Shown here piece by piece: positions 1 through 6,721 of a stretch of DNA of 27,577 bases (within the stretch, counting starts at the first letter, position 1; the number at the start of each line of letters is the position of its first letter). The position numbers and the translations under genes are program-made. The stretch is taken from the NCBI GenBank assembly GCA_039820405.1, contig JBCBQC010000085.1, forward strand, positions 1 through 27,577. The letters run 5' to 3'. The notes under the pieces were generated by a model, which had not been told where the DNA came from, ran no database searches, and saw nothing but the letters and a program-made list of their open reading frames with translations. The stretch is from CALLVY01 sp937899855. Lineage in GTDB: Bacteria > Bacteroidota > Bacteroidia > Chitinophagales > Saprospiraceae.

Positions 1-107
1 GTCACGAAAAATCGACAAATCTATTGATGTATGTTTAAAAAGGTAGTATACTTGTAATAGAAAATTATTTAAAAGTAGTTTTTGTGTTTATTTGTTTGGG
101 TTAGAGA

Positions 108-137
108 CCCTTGCTGCAAAGCAAGGGTTTTCTTTTT
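108..137 (+). terminator. Intrinsic terminator of a gene upstream of the window
   Basis: A perfect 8-bp stem (CCCTTGCT at 108-115, AGCAAGGG at 120-127) closes a GCAA tetraloop and is followed by TTTTCTTTTT. This is a textbook rho-independent terminator for plus-strand transcription entering from the left edge. Positions 1-107 are AT-rich and hold no ORF I can support. Confidence 0.85.
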
Positions 138-179
138 GGTGTTGGGTTGGGCGATGATACCCGGCAGCGAGTCCGACGC

Positions 180-214
180 AAAAAGCCGCTCCGATACAAT
201 CGGAGCGGCTTTTT
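180..214. terminator. Bidirectional intrinsic terminator
   Basis: An 11-bp perfect stem (GCCGCTCCGAT at 185-195, ATCGGAGCGGC at 199-209) with a 3-nt loop is flanked by AAAAA on the left and TTTTT on the right, so it can end transcription in both directions. On the minus strand it lies about 40 nt beyond the stop codon of the DUF1573 gene and is its likely terminator. On the plus strand it would back up the terminator at 108-137. Confidence 0.85.
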
Positions 215-255
215 GTTGGCCCTTTTGGACCGAGTCCGGTAGGTGTCAGCCGGGC

Positions 256-741
256 CTAGTTGTTGCCGGTTGGGCTGAGGATGCTGGGGGAGGTGGCGGG
301 AAGGCCAGCGGGCTCTTCGGGCGCTTTGAGTACCTCTCCTTTGATCGTCAGTTTGGCGGGCTCCCCACCTTCGTTGGTGGTCAGGGTCACGCGCTTGACA
401 AACTTGCCGATGCGCTTGGTATCGTAACGCACCTCGATCACGCCGGATTCTCCGGGAAAAATGGGCTCCTTGGGGTAGGAGGGTACGGTACAACCACAAC
501 TTCCCTTGGCATTGGTGATTTGGAGCGGCTCGTTGCCTTCGTTTTTGAAGTTGAAGGTGCGTAGGGGATCGGAATTTTGCTCAATCACCCCGTAGTCCAC
601 TTCGTAGGTTTCGAAAACCATCTTGGGGCCGGCGGCATCATCGGCTACGGCTACTGCGGTGGCTTCGTTGCCATTCACCTGAGCTTGCAGCATGGGAACC
701 GTCAAAAACAACAAAGCGAGTAGAGCGCATAAATTTTTCAT
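256..741 (-). CDS. Secreted DUF1573 domain protein
   Basis: The 161-residue protein begins with a Sec signal peptide: a basic N-terminus, a hydrophobic core at about residues 4-18, and predicted cleavage after LQA near residue 20. The rest matches DUF1573, an Ig-like/ASH-type beta-sandwich common in Bacteroidota. Visible family features are a VDYGVIEQ-type opening strand, a FNFKNEGNEPL segment, the conserved GSCGCTVP cysteine motif, an FPGESG turn and a TIKGEV final strand. A Pro/Ser-rich tail follows. The location is probably periplasmic or cell surface. No enzymatic role is known to me for the family, and two close cysteines could form a disulfide. It is a single gene, bounded by its own promoter-like element at 775-805 and a terminator at 180-214. 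Confidence 0.88.
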   Translation of the reverse strand: MKNLCALLALLFLTVPMLQAQVNGNEATAVAVADDAAGPKMVFETYEVDYGVIEQNSDPLRTFNFKNEGNEPLQITNAKGSCGCTVPSYPKEPIFPGESGVIEVRYDTKRIGKFVKRVTLTTNEGGEPAKLTIKGEVLKAPEEPAGLPATSPSILSPTGNN

Positions 742-774
742 CGTAAGTGCTAGATTTTAGTGATCAATTCGGTA

Positions 775-805
775 CAAATTTAAGTTTATTTAACCCAAAA
801 TAAAA
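775..805 (-). promoter_or_regulatory. Bacteroidota-type promoter for the DUF1573 gene
   Basis: Read on the minus strand, TAAATTTG (plus positions 775-782) matches the Bacteroidota -7 consensus TAnnTTTG exactly. A T-rich TTTT at 802-805 sits 19 nt upstream as a weak -33 element; a true TTTG at 796-799 is closer, with 13-nt spacing. The -7 element lies about 34 nt from the start codon. Confidence 0.5.
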
Positions 806-1184
806 GATCACTTTCCATATTTTGCAGTTAAATAAAAGTTAAACGAAAAAAGAATGGCATCTGCTTGCTGGCCGACCTCATTTTTTCCCGTTTCCCCACC
901 ACCAGCGCCTTGCCTGGCGCCACTTCCACCTCCTTCGCCGCTTTTACCGTACAAAAAATGAACCATCTCCGTCTTTCCACCTTTCCTTAATAGGCATTTA
1001 TCTCAACTCCTTCCGTTCACCAAGCACCTGCCCCTGACGTGGCGCGAGCTCCGATTCCTCCCCCCGCTCCGCCAGCTGGTCTGATTGCTGTTAGACGCCT
1101 CCACTGCCTCCCCGACGGAGGTCCATCCCCAGGGTTCGACCATTTTTCAGGGATGGAGATCGGGTGCGTCCGCGGAAAATTTTG

Positions 1185-1192
1185 TATTTTTG
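1185..1192 (+). promoter_or_regulatory. Bacteroidota-type -7 element for the E1 gene
   Basis: TATTTTTG matches TAnnTTTG exactly and is preceded by TTTG. It lies 65 nt upstream of the ATG at 1258. No good -33 element is visible at the usual spacing, so confidence is moderate. If active, it places transcription inside the longer open frame, which supports the 1258 start. Confidence 0.45.
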
Positions 1193-1257
1193 TGCCCGCA
1201 AACGAGCACCGAGTACTCCCTAACCAAATATTGAAAAATCAAATTTTACTGCCATCT

Positions 1258-3675
1258 ATGTTCGAAAGTCCAATCCTCAACGATATCGTCGAAAAGAGTC
1301 AGCAAAAAGACAACACCTTTGTCAAAGAAGTATTGAAAGATTTTTGGACTTGCTGCATCAGCCGCGAAGCTAGCCTGCTGGCCCGCCGCGAAGTATTGAC
1401 CGGCAAAGCCAAATTCGGCATTACCGGTGATGGCAAGGAAGTACCCCAGGTCGCCCTCGCCCGCGCCTTCCGCAAAGGAGACTGGCGGTCGGGTTACTAC
1501 CGCGACCAAACCCTGATGTTTGCCCTGGGCATTTCTACGGTAGAAGAGTTTTTTGCCCAATTGTACGCCGACTCCGAAAACGATCCCTTCTCGGGTGGCC
1601 GTCAAATGAATAGCCACTTCGCCACCCCCAATATCGACCCCAAGGGCAAGTGGACCGCCCACCGCGAACACTACAACGTGTCTTCCGATGTCTCCTGTAC
1701 CGGAGGGCAAATGGCCCGCGGACTGGGACTGGCCCTGGCCTCCAAGAAATACCGCGAAAGCGAATTGCTCCGCGAATCCACTCCCTTTTCCGAAAACGGC
1801 AACGAGGTTTGCTTCATCACCATCGGTGATGCCAGTACCTCGGAAGGAGTATTCTGGGAAACCGTCAATGCCGCCGGGGTGCAGAAGGTTCCCCTCGCCA
1901 TCTCGGTCTGGGACGATGGCTACGGCATCTCGGTCCCCATCGAATTCCAAACCACCAAGGGCAGCATCTCCGAAGTGCTCCAGGGTTTCCAACTCGACGA
2001 GCAAGGGCGGGGTATCGAGCTGTACCGGATCAAAGGCTGGGATTATCCCGCGCTATGTGAAGCCTACGAAAAGGGCATCGAGAAAATGCGCCAGACCCAC
2101 ATTCCCGCCCTCTTCCACATCGACGAGCTGACCCAACCCCAAGGGCACTCCACCTCGGGTTCGCACGAGCGCTACAAATCCGCCGAGCGGCTCGATTGGG
2201 AACGCGACCGCGACTGTATCGTGGTGATGGGCCAGTGGATCGTCGATAGCGAGCTGGCTTCGCCCGAAGAGGTAGAACGCATCCGCGAGGAAGCCAAGGT
2301 TTACGTACGCAAGGCCAAGCAAATCGCCTGGAAAAAATACCTCGACCCCATCAAGAAAGAAACGGTTCGCCTCCAGACCTGGGTGGACCAGATCGCGAGT
2401 GAGAATGCGGACGTGGTGGAGCTGCAAAACGTCGTTGGCGAATTTAAAAAGCTGGTGACGCCGCTACAAAACGAACTCATCGCCTACGCCCGACGGATCA
2501 CCTACTGGGCGCAGCACAAGGACAGTGCGACCTACCAATCCCTGCGCGACTGGCTCGATCGGGCCCTCCAGCAAGGACGCGACTGCTACGGGACCCACCT
2601 GTACAGCGAGGACCAAACTTCCGCCCTCCGCGTCCCCGTCATTCCCCCCCAGTACGCCGCCGATGCCCCCCAACTCAATGGTTACCAAATCCTCAATCAA
2701 TTCTTCGACCGCGTCCTGGAAACGAACCCCAATTTCTTTGCCTTTGGCGAGGATGTGGGCTACATCGGCGACGTCAACCAAGGCTTCGCCGGCCTCCAGG
2801 AAAAGTATGGACAAGAACGCGTTTTTGATACGGGCATCCGCGAGTGGACCATCATGGGGCAGGCCATCGGAATGGCCATGCGTGGCCTGCGGCCCCTGGC
2901 CGAAATTCAGTACCTCGACTACCTCGTCTACGGTCTCGAACCCCTCACCGACGATTTGGCGACGCTGCGCTACCGCAGCAATGGCCAACAGTGCGCGCCG
3001 GCCATCATCCGGACCCGGGGGCACCGACTCGAAGGCATCTGGCACGCGGGCTCTCCCATCGGCATGCTCATTCACTCCCTACGTGGCATCTACCTCTGCG
3101 TGCCCCGCAACATGACCCAAGCCGCCGGATTTTACAATACCCTGCTCCAAGCCAATGACCCCGGCTTGGTCATCGAATGCCTCAATGGCTACCGCCTCAA
3201 GGAGCGACTACCGGAAAACCTCGGGACCTACACCGTCCCCCTCGGCGTTCCCGAAGTCCTACAAACGGGCAGCGACGTGACCCTAGTGACCTACGGCAGT
3301 TGTGTCCGCATTGCCGAAGAAGGGATAGCCATGCTCACCAAGGCGGGCATTTCGGTCGAGCTGATCGACGTTCAGACCCTCCTGCCTTTCGATCTGGAGC
3401 ACCGCATCGTCGAGTCGCTGGCCAAAACCAATCGCATCGTCTTTTTGGACGAAGACGTGCCCGGGGGGGCCACCTCTTACCTCATGCAGGAGGTCCTCGA
3501 AACCCAGGGCGGCTATCGCCACCTCGATTCGGCTCCGGTGACGTTGACTGCCAAGGCCCACCGGCCGCCCTACGGCTCGGATGGCGATTACTTTACCAAG
3601 CCCAATCCCGAGGACGTGTTCGAATGCGTGTACGCCATCATGACGGAGGCCGACCCCCAACGTTTTCCCGCTTAG
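1258..3675 (+). CDS. 2-oxoacid dehydrogenase E1 component, alpha and beta subunits fused
   Basis: This 805-residue protein joins a thiamine-diphosphate E1 alpha half (about residues 1-400) to an E1 beta half (about 480-805) through a charged helical linker. It would decarboxylate a 2-oxoacid and pass the acyl group to a lipoyl E2. The substrate (branched-chain versus pyruvate) cannot be read from sequence. The alpha half shows the YYRDQT segment, GDASTSEG at 190-197 opening the thiamine-diphosphate motif, and a HSTSG loop like the phosphorylation loop of branched-chain enzymes. The motif ends in WDDGYGIS where NN is canonical. The beta half shows FGEDVG at 496-501, FDTGIRE, EIQYLDY, and a C-terminal LDEDVPGGATSYL. 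The open frame continues upstream to 1039, but family similarity starts at MFESPIL (1258) and a promoter element lies in between. No E2 or E3 gene is nearby, so the gene is a stand-alone unit. Confidence 0.9.
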   Translation: MFESPILNDIVEKSQQKDNTFVKEVLKDFWTCCISREASLLARREVLTGKAKFGITGDGKEVPQVALARAFRKGDWRSGYYRDQTLMFALGISTVEEFFAQLYADSENDPFSGGRQMNSHFATPNIDPKGKWTAHREHYNVSSDVSCTGGQMARGLGLALASKKYRESELLRESTPFSENGNEVCFITIGDASTSEGVFWETVNAAGVQKVPLAISVWDDGYGISVPIEFQTTKGSISEVLQGFQLDEQGRGIELYRIKGWDYPALCEAYEKGIEKMRQTHIPALFHIDELTQPQGHSTSGSHERYKSAERLDWERDRDCIVVMGQWIVDSELASPEEVERIREEAKVYVRKAKQIAWKKYLDPIKKETVRLQTWVDQIASENADVVELQNVVGEFKKLVTPLQNELIAYARRITYWAQHKDSATYQSLRDWLDRALQQGRDCYGTHLYSEDQTSALRVPVIPPQYAADAPQLNGYQILNQFFDRVLETNPNFFAFGEDVGYIGDVNQGFAGLQEKYGQERVFDTGIREWTIMGQAIGMAMRGLRPLAEIQYLDYLVYGLEPLTDDLATLRYRSNGQQCAPAIIRTRGHRLEGIWHAGSPIGMLIHSLRGIYLCVPRNMTQAAGFYNTLLQANDPGLVIECLNGYRLKERLPENLGTYTVPLGVPEVLQTGSDVTLVTYGSCVRIAEEGIAMLTKAGISVELIDVQTLLPFDLEHRIVESLAKTNRIVFLDEDVPGGATSYLMQEVLETQGGYRHLDSAPVTLTAKAHRPPYGSDGDYFTKPNPEDVFECVYAIMTEADPQRFPA

Positions 3676-3794
3676 TCGAATACTCTTTTTGAACCTAATT
3701 GACCAATTGTTGTATCAATTTGTGGCATTTTCCCGTTTCACGGGAGGACGACTGGTTCACCGATTAGAACGCGCAGTTAACAAAACGGTAGTGC

Positions 3795-3828
3795 TTTCGG
3801 CATATAACCGATAATATTGATATATTTG
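3795..3828 (+). promoter_or_regulatory. Promoter for the mannosyltransferase gene
   Basis: TATATTTG at 3821-3828 is an exact match to the Bacteroidota -7 consensus TAnnTTTG. TTTC at 3795-3798 is a one-mismatch -33 element with 22-nt spacing. The 225-bp gap (3676-3900) also has a short CCCGT/ACGGG dyad near 3731-3743, without a T-tract, so I do not call a terminator for the E1 gene. Confidence 0.5.
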
Positions 3829-3900
3829 GCGTTTAAACGGCGGCGCTTCGGCGCATCTGGTGGGGCCTGTCCCATTTAACTGATAGCAATATTTCGAACA

Positions 3901-4656
3901 TTGGTCAAGCGAGTAGTTATTATCCCAACTTACAATGAGAAGGAGAACATTGCCCGGATTATCGAGGCGGTGTTTGGACTGTCCAAGCCCTTTCATATTC
4001 TCGTGGTCGACGACGGGTCTCCCGACGGCACGGCTGGGATTGTGGAGGATTTGCGCAACAAGTACCCACGCAGCCTATTTTTGATGGAGCGTGAGGGCAA
4101 GTTGGGTTTGGGTACGGCTTACATCGCTGGGTTTCGCTGGGGCCTGGAGCAGGGCTACGATTACCTCTTTGAGATGGATGCCGATTTTTCGCACAATCCG
4201 GCGGATCTGGTACGGCTCAGCGAGGCTTGTGAGGAACGGGGGGCCGATTTGGCCGTCGGCTCGCGTTACGTGCGGGGGGGCAGCGTCAAAAACTGGCCCT
4301 GGGACCGCATCTTTTTATCCTACGGGGCCTCGCTCTACGTACGGGCTATGACTTGGATGCCGATCAAGGATCCCACGGCGGGATTTATCTGCTACGCTCG
4401 CCGCGTATTGGAAGGCATCGATTTGGAGAAAATCCGTTTTGTAGGCTATGCCTTTCAGATCGAGATGAAATTTGCGGCCTATTCGCTGGGCTACCAACTG
4501 GAGGAAGTTCCGATCACTTTTGTGGATCGGGTGGAGGGGACCTCGAAGATGAATACCAGTATCGTGAGCGAAGCGATTTTGGGGGTTCTACAGATGCGCT
4601 GGCAGAGTTTTTTCAATTCCTACGCCCTGACCGGGGCCGTCAAAAAGGTAAAATAG
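3901..4656 (+). CDS. Polyprenol monophosphomannose synthase (Dpm1-like GT2 glycosyltransferase)
   Basis: The 251-residue protein is a family 2 glycosyltransferase of the dolichol/polyprenol-phosphate mannose synthase type. It is expected to move mannose from GDP-mannose to a polyprenyl phosphate at the inner face of the cytoplasmic membrane. Visible motifs are PTYNE (9-13), DDGSPDGT (37-44), the metal-binding DAD (93-95) in EMDADFSHNP, GSRYVRGG, DPTAGF and a late VEGTSKMN segment. The C-terminal transmembrane pair of some bacterial members is absent, as in the short soluble forms. The start is an uncommon TTG: the frame is closed by a TAA at 3877-3879, no ATG lies before the conserved VVIIPTYNE, and TTG gives the expected MVKRVV N-terminus. 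The gene lies 265 bp before mraZ and is not part of the dcw cluster by function. Confidence 0.88.
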   Translation: MVKRVVIIPTYNEKENIARIIEAVFGLSKPFHILVVDDGSPDGTAGIVEDLRNKYPRSLFLMEREGKLGLGTAYIAGFRWGLEQGYDYLFEMDADFSHNPADLVRLSEACEERGADLAVGSRYVRGGSVKNWPWDRIFLSYGASLYVRAMTWMPIKDPTAGFICYARRVLEGIDLEKIRFVGYAFQIEMKFAAYSLGYQLEEVPITFVDRVEGTSKMNTSIVSEAILGVLQMRWQSFFNSYALTGAVKKVK

Positions 4657-4675
4657 CGTCTCCGGCGGCAGGAAG

Positions 4676-4690
4676 TGGTGGAAAGTGGGA
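4676..4690 (+). promoter_or_regulatory. Distal pair of MraZ-type boxes
   Basis: TGGTG (4676-4680) and TGGGA (4686-4690) are separated by 5 nt, the same 10-nt period as the MraZ operator nearer mraZ. The pair lies 20 nt after the mannosyltransferase stop codon and about 230 bp before mraZ. An 8-bp inverted repeat (AAATAGCG at 4651-4658, CGCTATTT at 4709-4716) brackets it. One box deviates from TGGGN, so chance occurrence is possible. Confidence 0.35.
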
Positions 4691-4802
4691 ACGGATAAGG
4701 CTTTTTTGCGCTATTTAAAGTGCTCAAATTGGCCGGATTAAACCATTTGTCATTGATTTGAATACATTTTATTCACAAATAGTTTTTAGATGGCTTCGAC
4801 AG

Positions 4803-4817
4803 TGGGGCTGAGTGGGA
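4803..4817 (+). promoter_or_regulatory. Middle pair of MraZ-type boxes
   Basis: TGGGG (4803-4807) and TGGGA (4813-4817) both fit TGGGN and have the canonical 5-nt spacer. A further TGGAA at 4821 is out of phase. The pair lies 34 bp upstream of the promoter-proximal triple, so it is not in the same 10-nt register. Confidence 0.5.
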
Positions 4818-4846
4818 ATGTGGAAAACTTTTTTTTGCAATTTGGG

Positions 4847-4871
4847 TGGGAAAAGGTGGTAAAATGTGGGA
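4847..4871 (+). promoter_or_regulatory. MraZ operator: three TGGNA direct repeats with 10-nt period
   Basis: TGGGA (4847), TGGTA (4857) and TGGGA (4867) are spaced exactly 10 nt apart with 5-nt spacers. This is the arrangement described for the E. coli MraZ binding site (three TGGGN repeats). The array ends 8 nt before a TAnnTTTG match at 4880-4887, so bound MraZ would cover the -33 to -15 region of the likely promoter. Autorepression of mraZ and the dcw genes is the natural inference. Confidence 0.75.
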
Positions 4872-4879
4872 ATTTAATT

Positions 4880-4887
4880 TACTTTTG
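4880..4887 (+). promoter_or_regulatory. mraZ: -7 element of the mraZ/dcw promoter
   Basis: TACTTTTG is an exact match to the Bacteroidota TAnnTTTG element. Transcription would begin near 4894, leaving a short leader before the ATG at 4919. The -33 region is not TTTG-like and is occupied by the MraZ boxes. Confidence 0.5.
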
Positions 4888-4918
4888 AACTGTTTATAGC
4901 ACTCGAAAGGTAAAATTA

Positions 4919-5419
4919 ATGCCTCAACTTTTAGGAGAATACGAATGCAAGATTGATTCAAAGGGGCGAATGCGTTTGCCGAGTTCGCTCATGGAGCAGT
5001 TTGGTGTAGAAGGGGCGCATCCCTTTATTGTGAATCGGGGAATGGAAAAGTGCCTGACCCTGTATCCAAAGGGCGTATGGGAGGTCATTATTGCTCGGGT
5101 GAACAAGTTGAACGTCTATAAGAAAAAGAATCGGGAGTTTATGCGCTTCATCTACCGCGGCGCCACCGAAATTGCTCCCGATGCCTCCGATCGCATACTG
5201 CTACCCAAGCGACTGGTCGAATACGCGGGGATTGAAAAAGAGGTCGTTTTGTCGGCGGTAAATGATCGGGTGGAAATCTGGTCCAAAGAACGCTACGACC
5301 AAATGTTGAATGATGAACCCGATGATTTTTCTGATCTGGCCGAGGAGGTAATGGGCGATGTTGATATGACGGACCCCTCCGTCCCCACCAGCCCGGATCG
5401 AGAAAACCACGCGGAATAA
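4919..5419 (+). CDS. mraZ: Transcriptional regulator MraZ
   Basis: The 166-residue protein has two SpoVT/AbrB-type swapped-hairpin DNA-binding repeats: GEYECKIDSKGRMRLPSSL at about residues 6-25 and a second one around ASDRILLPKRLVEYAG (about 85-100). It ends in an acidic, Ser/Pro-rich extension of roughly 25 residues beyond the usual core. MraZ forms a ring-shaped oligomer that binds direct repeats in its own promoter, and a matching triple repeat lies 48 bp upstream. It is the first gene of the dcw cluster, with rsmH 17 nt downstream. An SD-like AAAGG sits about 8 nt before the ATG. Confidence 0.95.
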   Translation: MPQLLGEYECKIDSKGRMRLPSSLMEQFGVEGAHPFIVNRGMEKCLTLYPKGVWEVIIARVNKLNVYKKKNREFMRFIYRGATEIAPDASDRILLPKRLVEYAGIEKEVVLSAVNDRVEIWSKERYDQMLNDEPDDFSDLAEEVMGDVDMTDPSVPTSPDRENHAE

Positions 5420-5436
5420 ATAAACCCCGGGATCGA

Positions 5437-6339
5437 ATGGATTACCACCAGCCGGTACTGCTGACGGAAAGCGTCGAGGCCCTCCAAATCGTGGCGGACG
5501 GCGTCTACGTCGATGCGACTTACGGCGGCGGTGGCCACTCCCGACTGATAGTACAACAGCTAGGTGCCAACGGGCACTTGTACAGCTTTGATCAAGATGA
5601 AGACGTTTTGCCGAATCTGATTACTGAGAATGAGCGCTTCACCTTTATCCACCATAATTTTCGCTTTCTCAAGCGCTTCCTCCGACTGCACGGCGCAGGC
5701 CAAGTCGACGGGATACTGGCGGATCTAGGCGTTTCTTCCCACCAATTAGACGATGCCCAACGCGGTTTTTCCTACCGTTTCGAAGCCGATCTCGACATGC
5801 GAATGAATCGGGAAGGGGAGCGGACGGCAACGGATATCCTACGGACCTACAGTGCCGAGGCCCTGCAAAGCCTGTTTAGTCGCTACGGCGAGGTCCGCAA
5901 TGCCAAAACCCTGGCCCAGGCCATCGTCGCCGAACGCGAACGGCGAGCCATCCGCAGCACCACCGATTTTATGCTGCTGCTCGACCCCCTCGTACGGGGC
6001 AACCGCAACCGCTATCTGGCACAGGTTTTTCAAGCCCTCCGCATCGAAGTCAACGACGAGATGGGGGCCCTGGAAAGCTTCCTAGCCGAAGCCCGGGAAG
6101 TACTCCGACCGGGAGGACGCTTGGTCGTCATTGCCTACCACTCGCTGGAGGATCGCCTGGTCAAAAACTTCTTTAAGACCGGAAACACCGCGGGAGAAGT
6201 CATCAAGGATTTTTACGGCAATATCGAACGCCCCTTTCGCATCCTGACCAAAAAGGCCCAACTGGCCAGCCCCGAAGAGTTGCGACGCAACCCCCGAGCA
6301 CGAAGCGCAAAGCTGCGCTACGCCGAGAAGATAAATTAG
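5437..6339 (+). CDS. rsmH: 16S rRNA (cytosine-1402-N4)-methyltransferase RsmH (MraW)
   Basis: The 300-residue SAM-dependent methyltransferase modifies C1402 in the 16S rRNA decoding centre. The N-terminal YHQPVLL and the SAM-binding DATYGGGGHS (26-35) are diagnostic. They are followed by DGILADLGVSSHQLDDAQRGFSY, split around residues 92-115, and the late VIAYHSLEDRLVKNFF segment. The end, RNPRARSAKLRYAEKIN, is the standard family C-terminus. Length is typical. It starts 17 nt after mraZ and is probably co-transcribed with it. ftsL follows after 41 nt. Confidence 0.97.
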   Translation: MDYHQPVLLTESVEALQIVADGVYVDATYGGGGHSRLIVQQLGANGHLYSFDQDEDVLPNLITENERFTFIHHNFRFLKRFLRLHGAGQVDGILADLGVSSHQLDDAQRGFSYRFEADLDMRMNREGERTATDILRTYSAEALQSLFSRYGEVRNAKTLAQAIVAERERRAIRSTTDFMLLLDPLVRGNRNRYLAQVFQALRIEVNDEMGALESFLAEAREVLRPGGRLVVIAYHSLEDRLVKNFFKTGNTAGEVIKDFYGNIERPFRILTKKAQLASPEELRRNPRARSAKLRYAEKIN

Positions 6340-6380
6340 AGTAATGGACAATTTGGGCCTCCGGGTCCGCAGCATCATAA

Positions 6381-6698
6381 ATGGCAAAGAAAAAGACATC
6401 GGGATGGACCACCATCGGCGACTTTAACGCCGGAACGATTCTCAAGAATCTGCCCTTTATTCTCTTTTTGGGCCTACTGGCCGCCACCTACATTGCCAAT
6501 GCGCACTATTCCGAAAAAAAGGTGCGCCAAATCCAATTGCTGCAAAAGGAAGTCAAGGAACTGCGCTGGAACTACATGTCGCTACAATCCGAGTTGATGT
6601 ACAACTCCAAGCGATCCGAGGTGGTCCGACAGGCCGAAGTCCTCAAATTGCGCATGCCCCGTAGCAGTCCAAAGAAAATTGTCATCCCCAAAGATTAA
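6381..6698 (+). CDS. ftsL: FtsL-like cell division protein
   Basis: The 105-residue bitopic protein has a basic cytoplasmic start (MAKKKTSG), one transmembrane segment at about residues 24-44, and a charged helical stretch at about 47-80 likely to form a coiled coil (EKKVRQIQLLQKEVKELR). Size, topology and the position between rsmH and ftsI identify it as the FtsL equivalent of Bacteroidota, which is highly divergent in sequence. It should sit in the FtsQLB subcomplex that activates FtsWI. No FtsB gene lies in the cluster. Confidence 0.85.
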   Translation: MAKKKTSGWTTIGDFNAGTILKNLPFILFLGLLAATYIANAHYSEKKVRQIQLLQKEVKELRWNYMSLQSELMYNSKRSEVVRQAEVLKLRMPRSSPKKIVIPKD

Positions 6699-6721
6699 AC
6701 CCGCAGCGAAGCCAGTGCCGC

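Larger units (their letters stand above)
742..1257. other. 516-bp divergent intergenic region
   Basis: This gap separates the minus-strand DUF1573 gene from the plus-strand E1 gene and contains a promoter-like element for each. The stretch at about 855-1170 is C-rich on the plus strand and has no credible coding content. An open frame from 1039 runs into the E1 gene, but its translation is low-complexity and Pro-rich, and it crosses the E1 promoter element. A short CCTCC/GGAGG hairpin lies near 1107-1121. I see no RNA gene or repeat array. Confidence 0.6.

Noticed and set aside
1039..1257. N-terminal extension of the E1 frame by 73 codons
   Set aside because: The translation is Pro-rich and unlike E1. 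A TAnnTTTG promoter element (1185-1192) lies within it, and family similarity starts at the ATG at 1258.
3731..3743. CCCGT/ACGGG hairpin after the E1 gene as a terminator
   Set aside because: The stem is only 5 bp and no T-tract follows in either direction.
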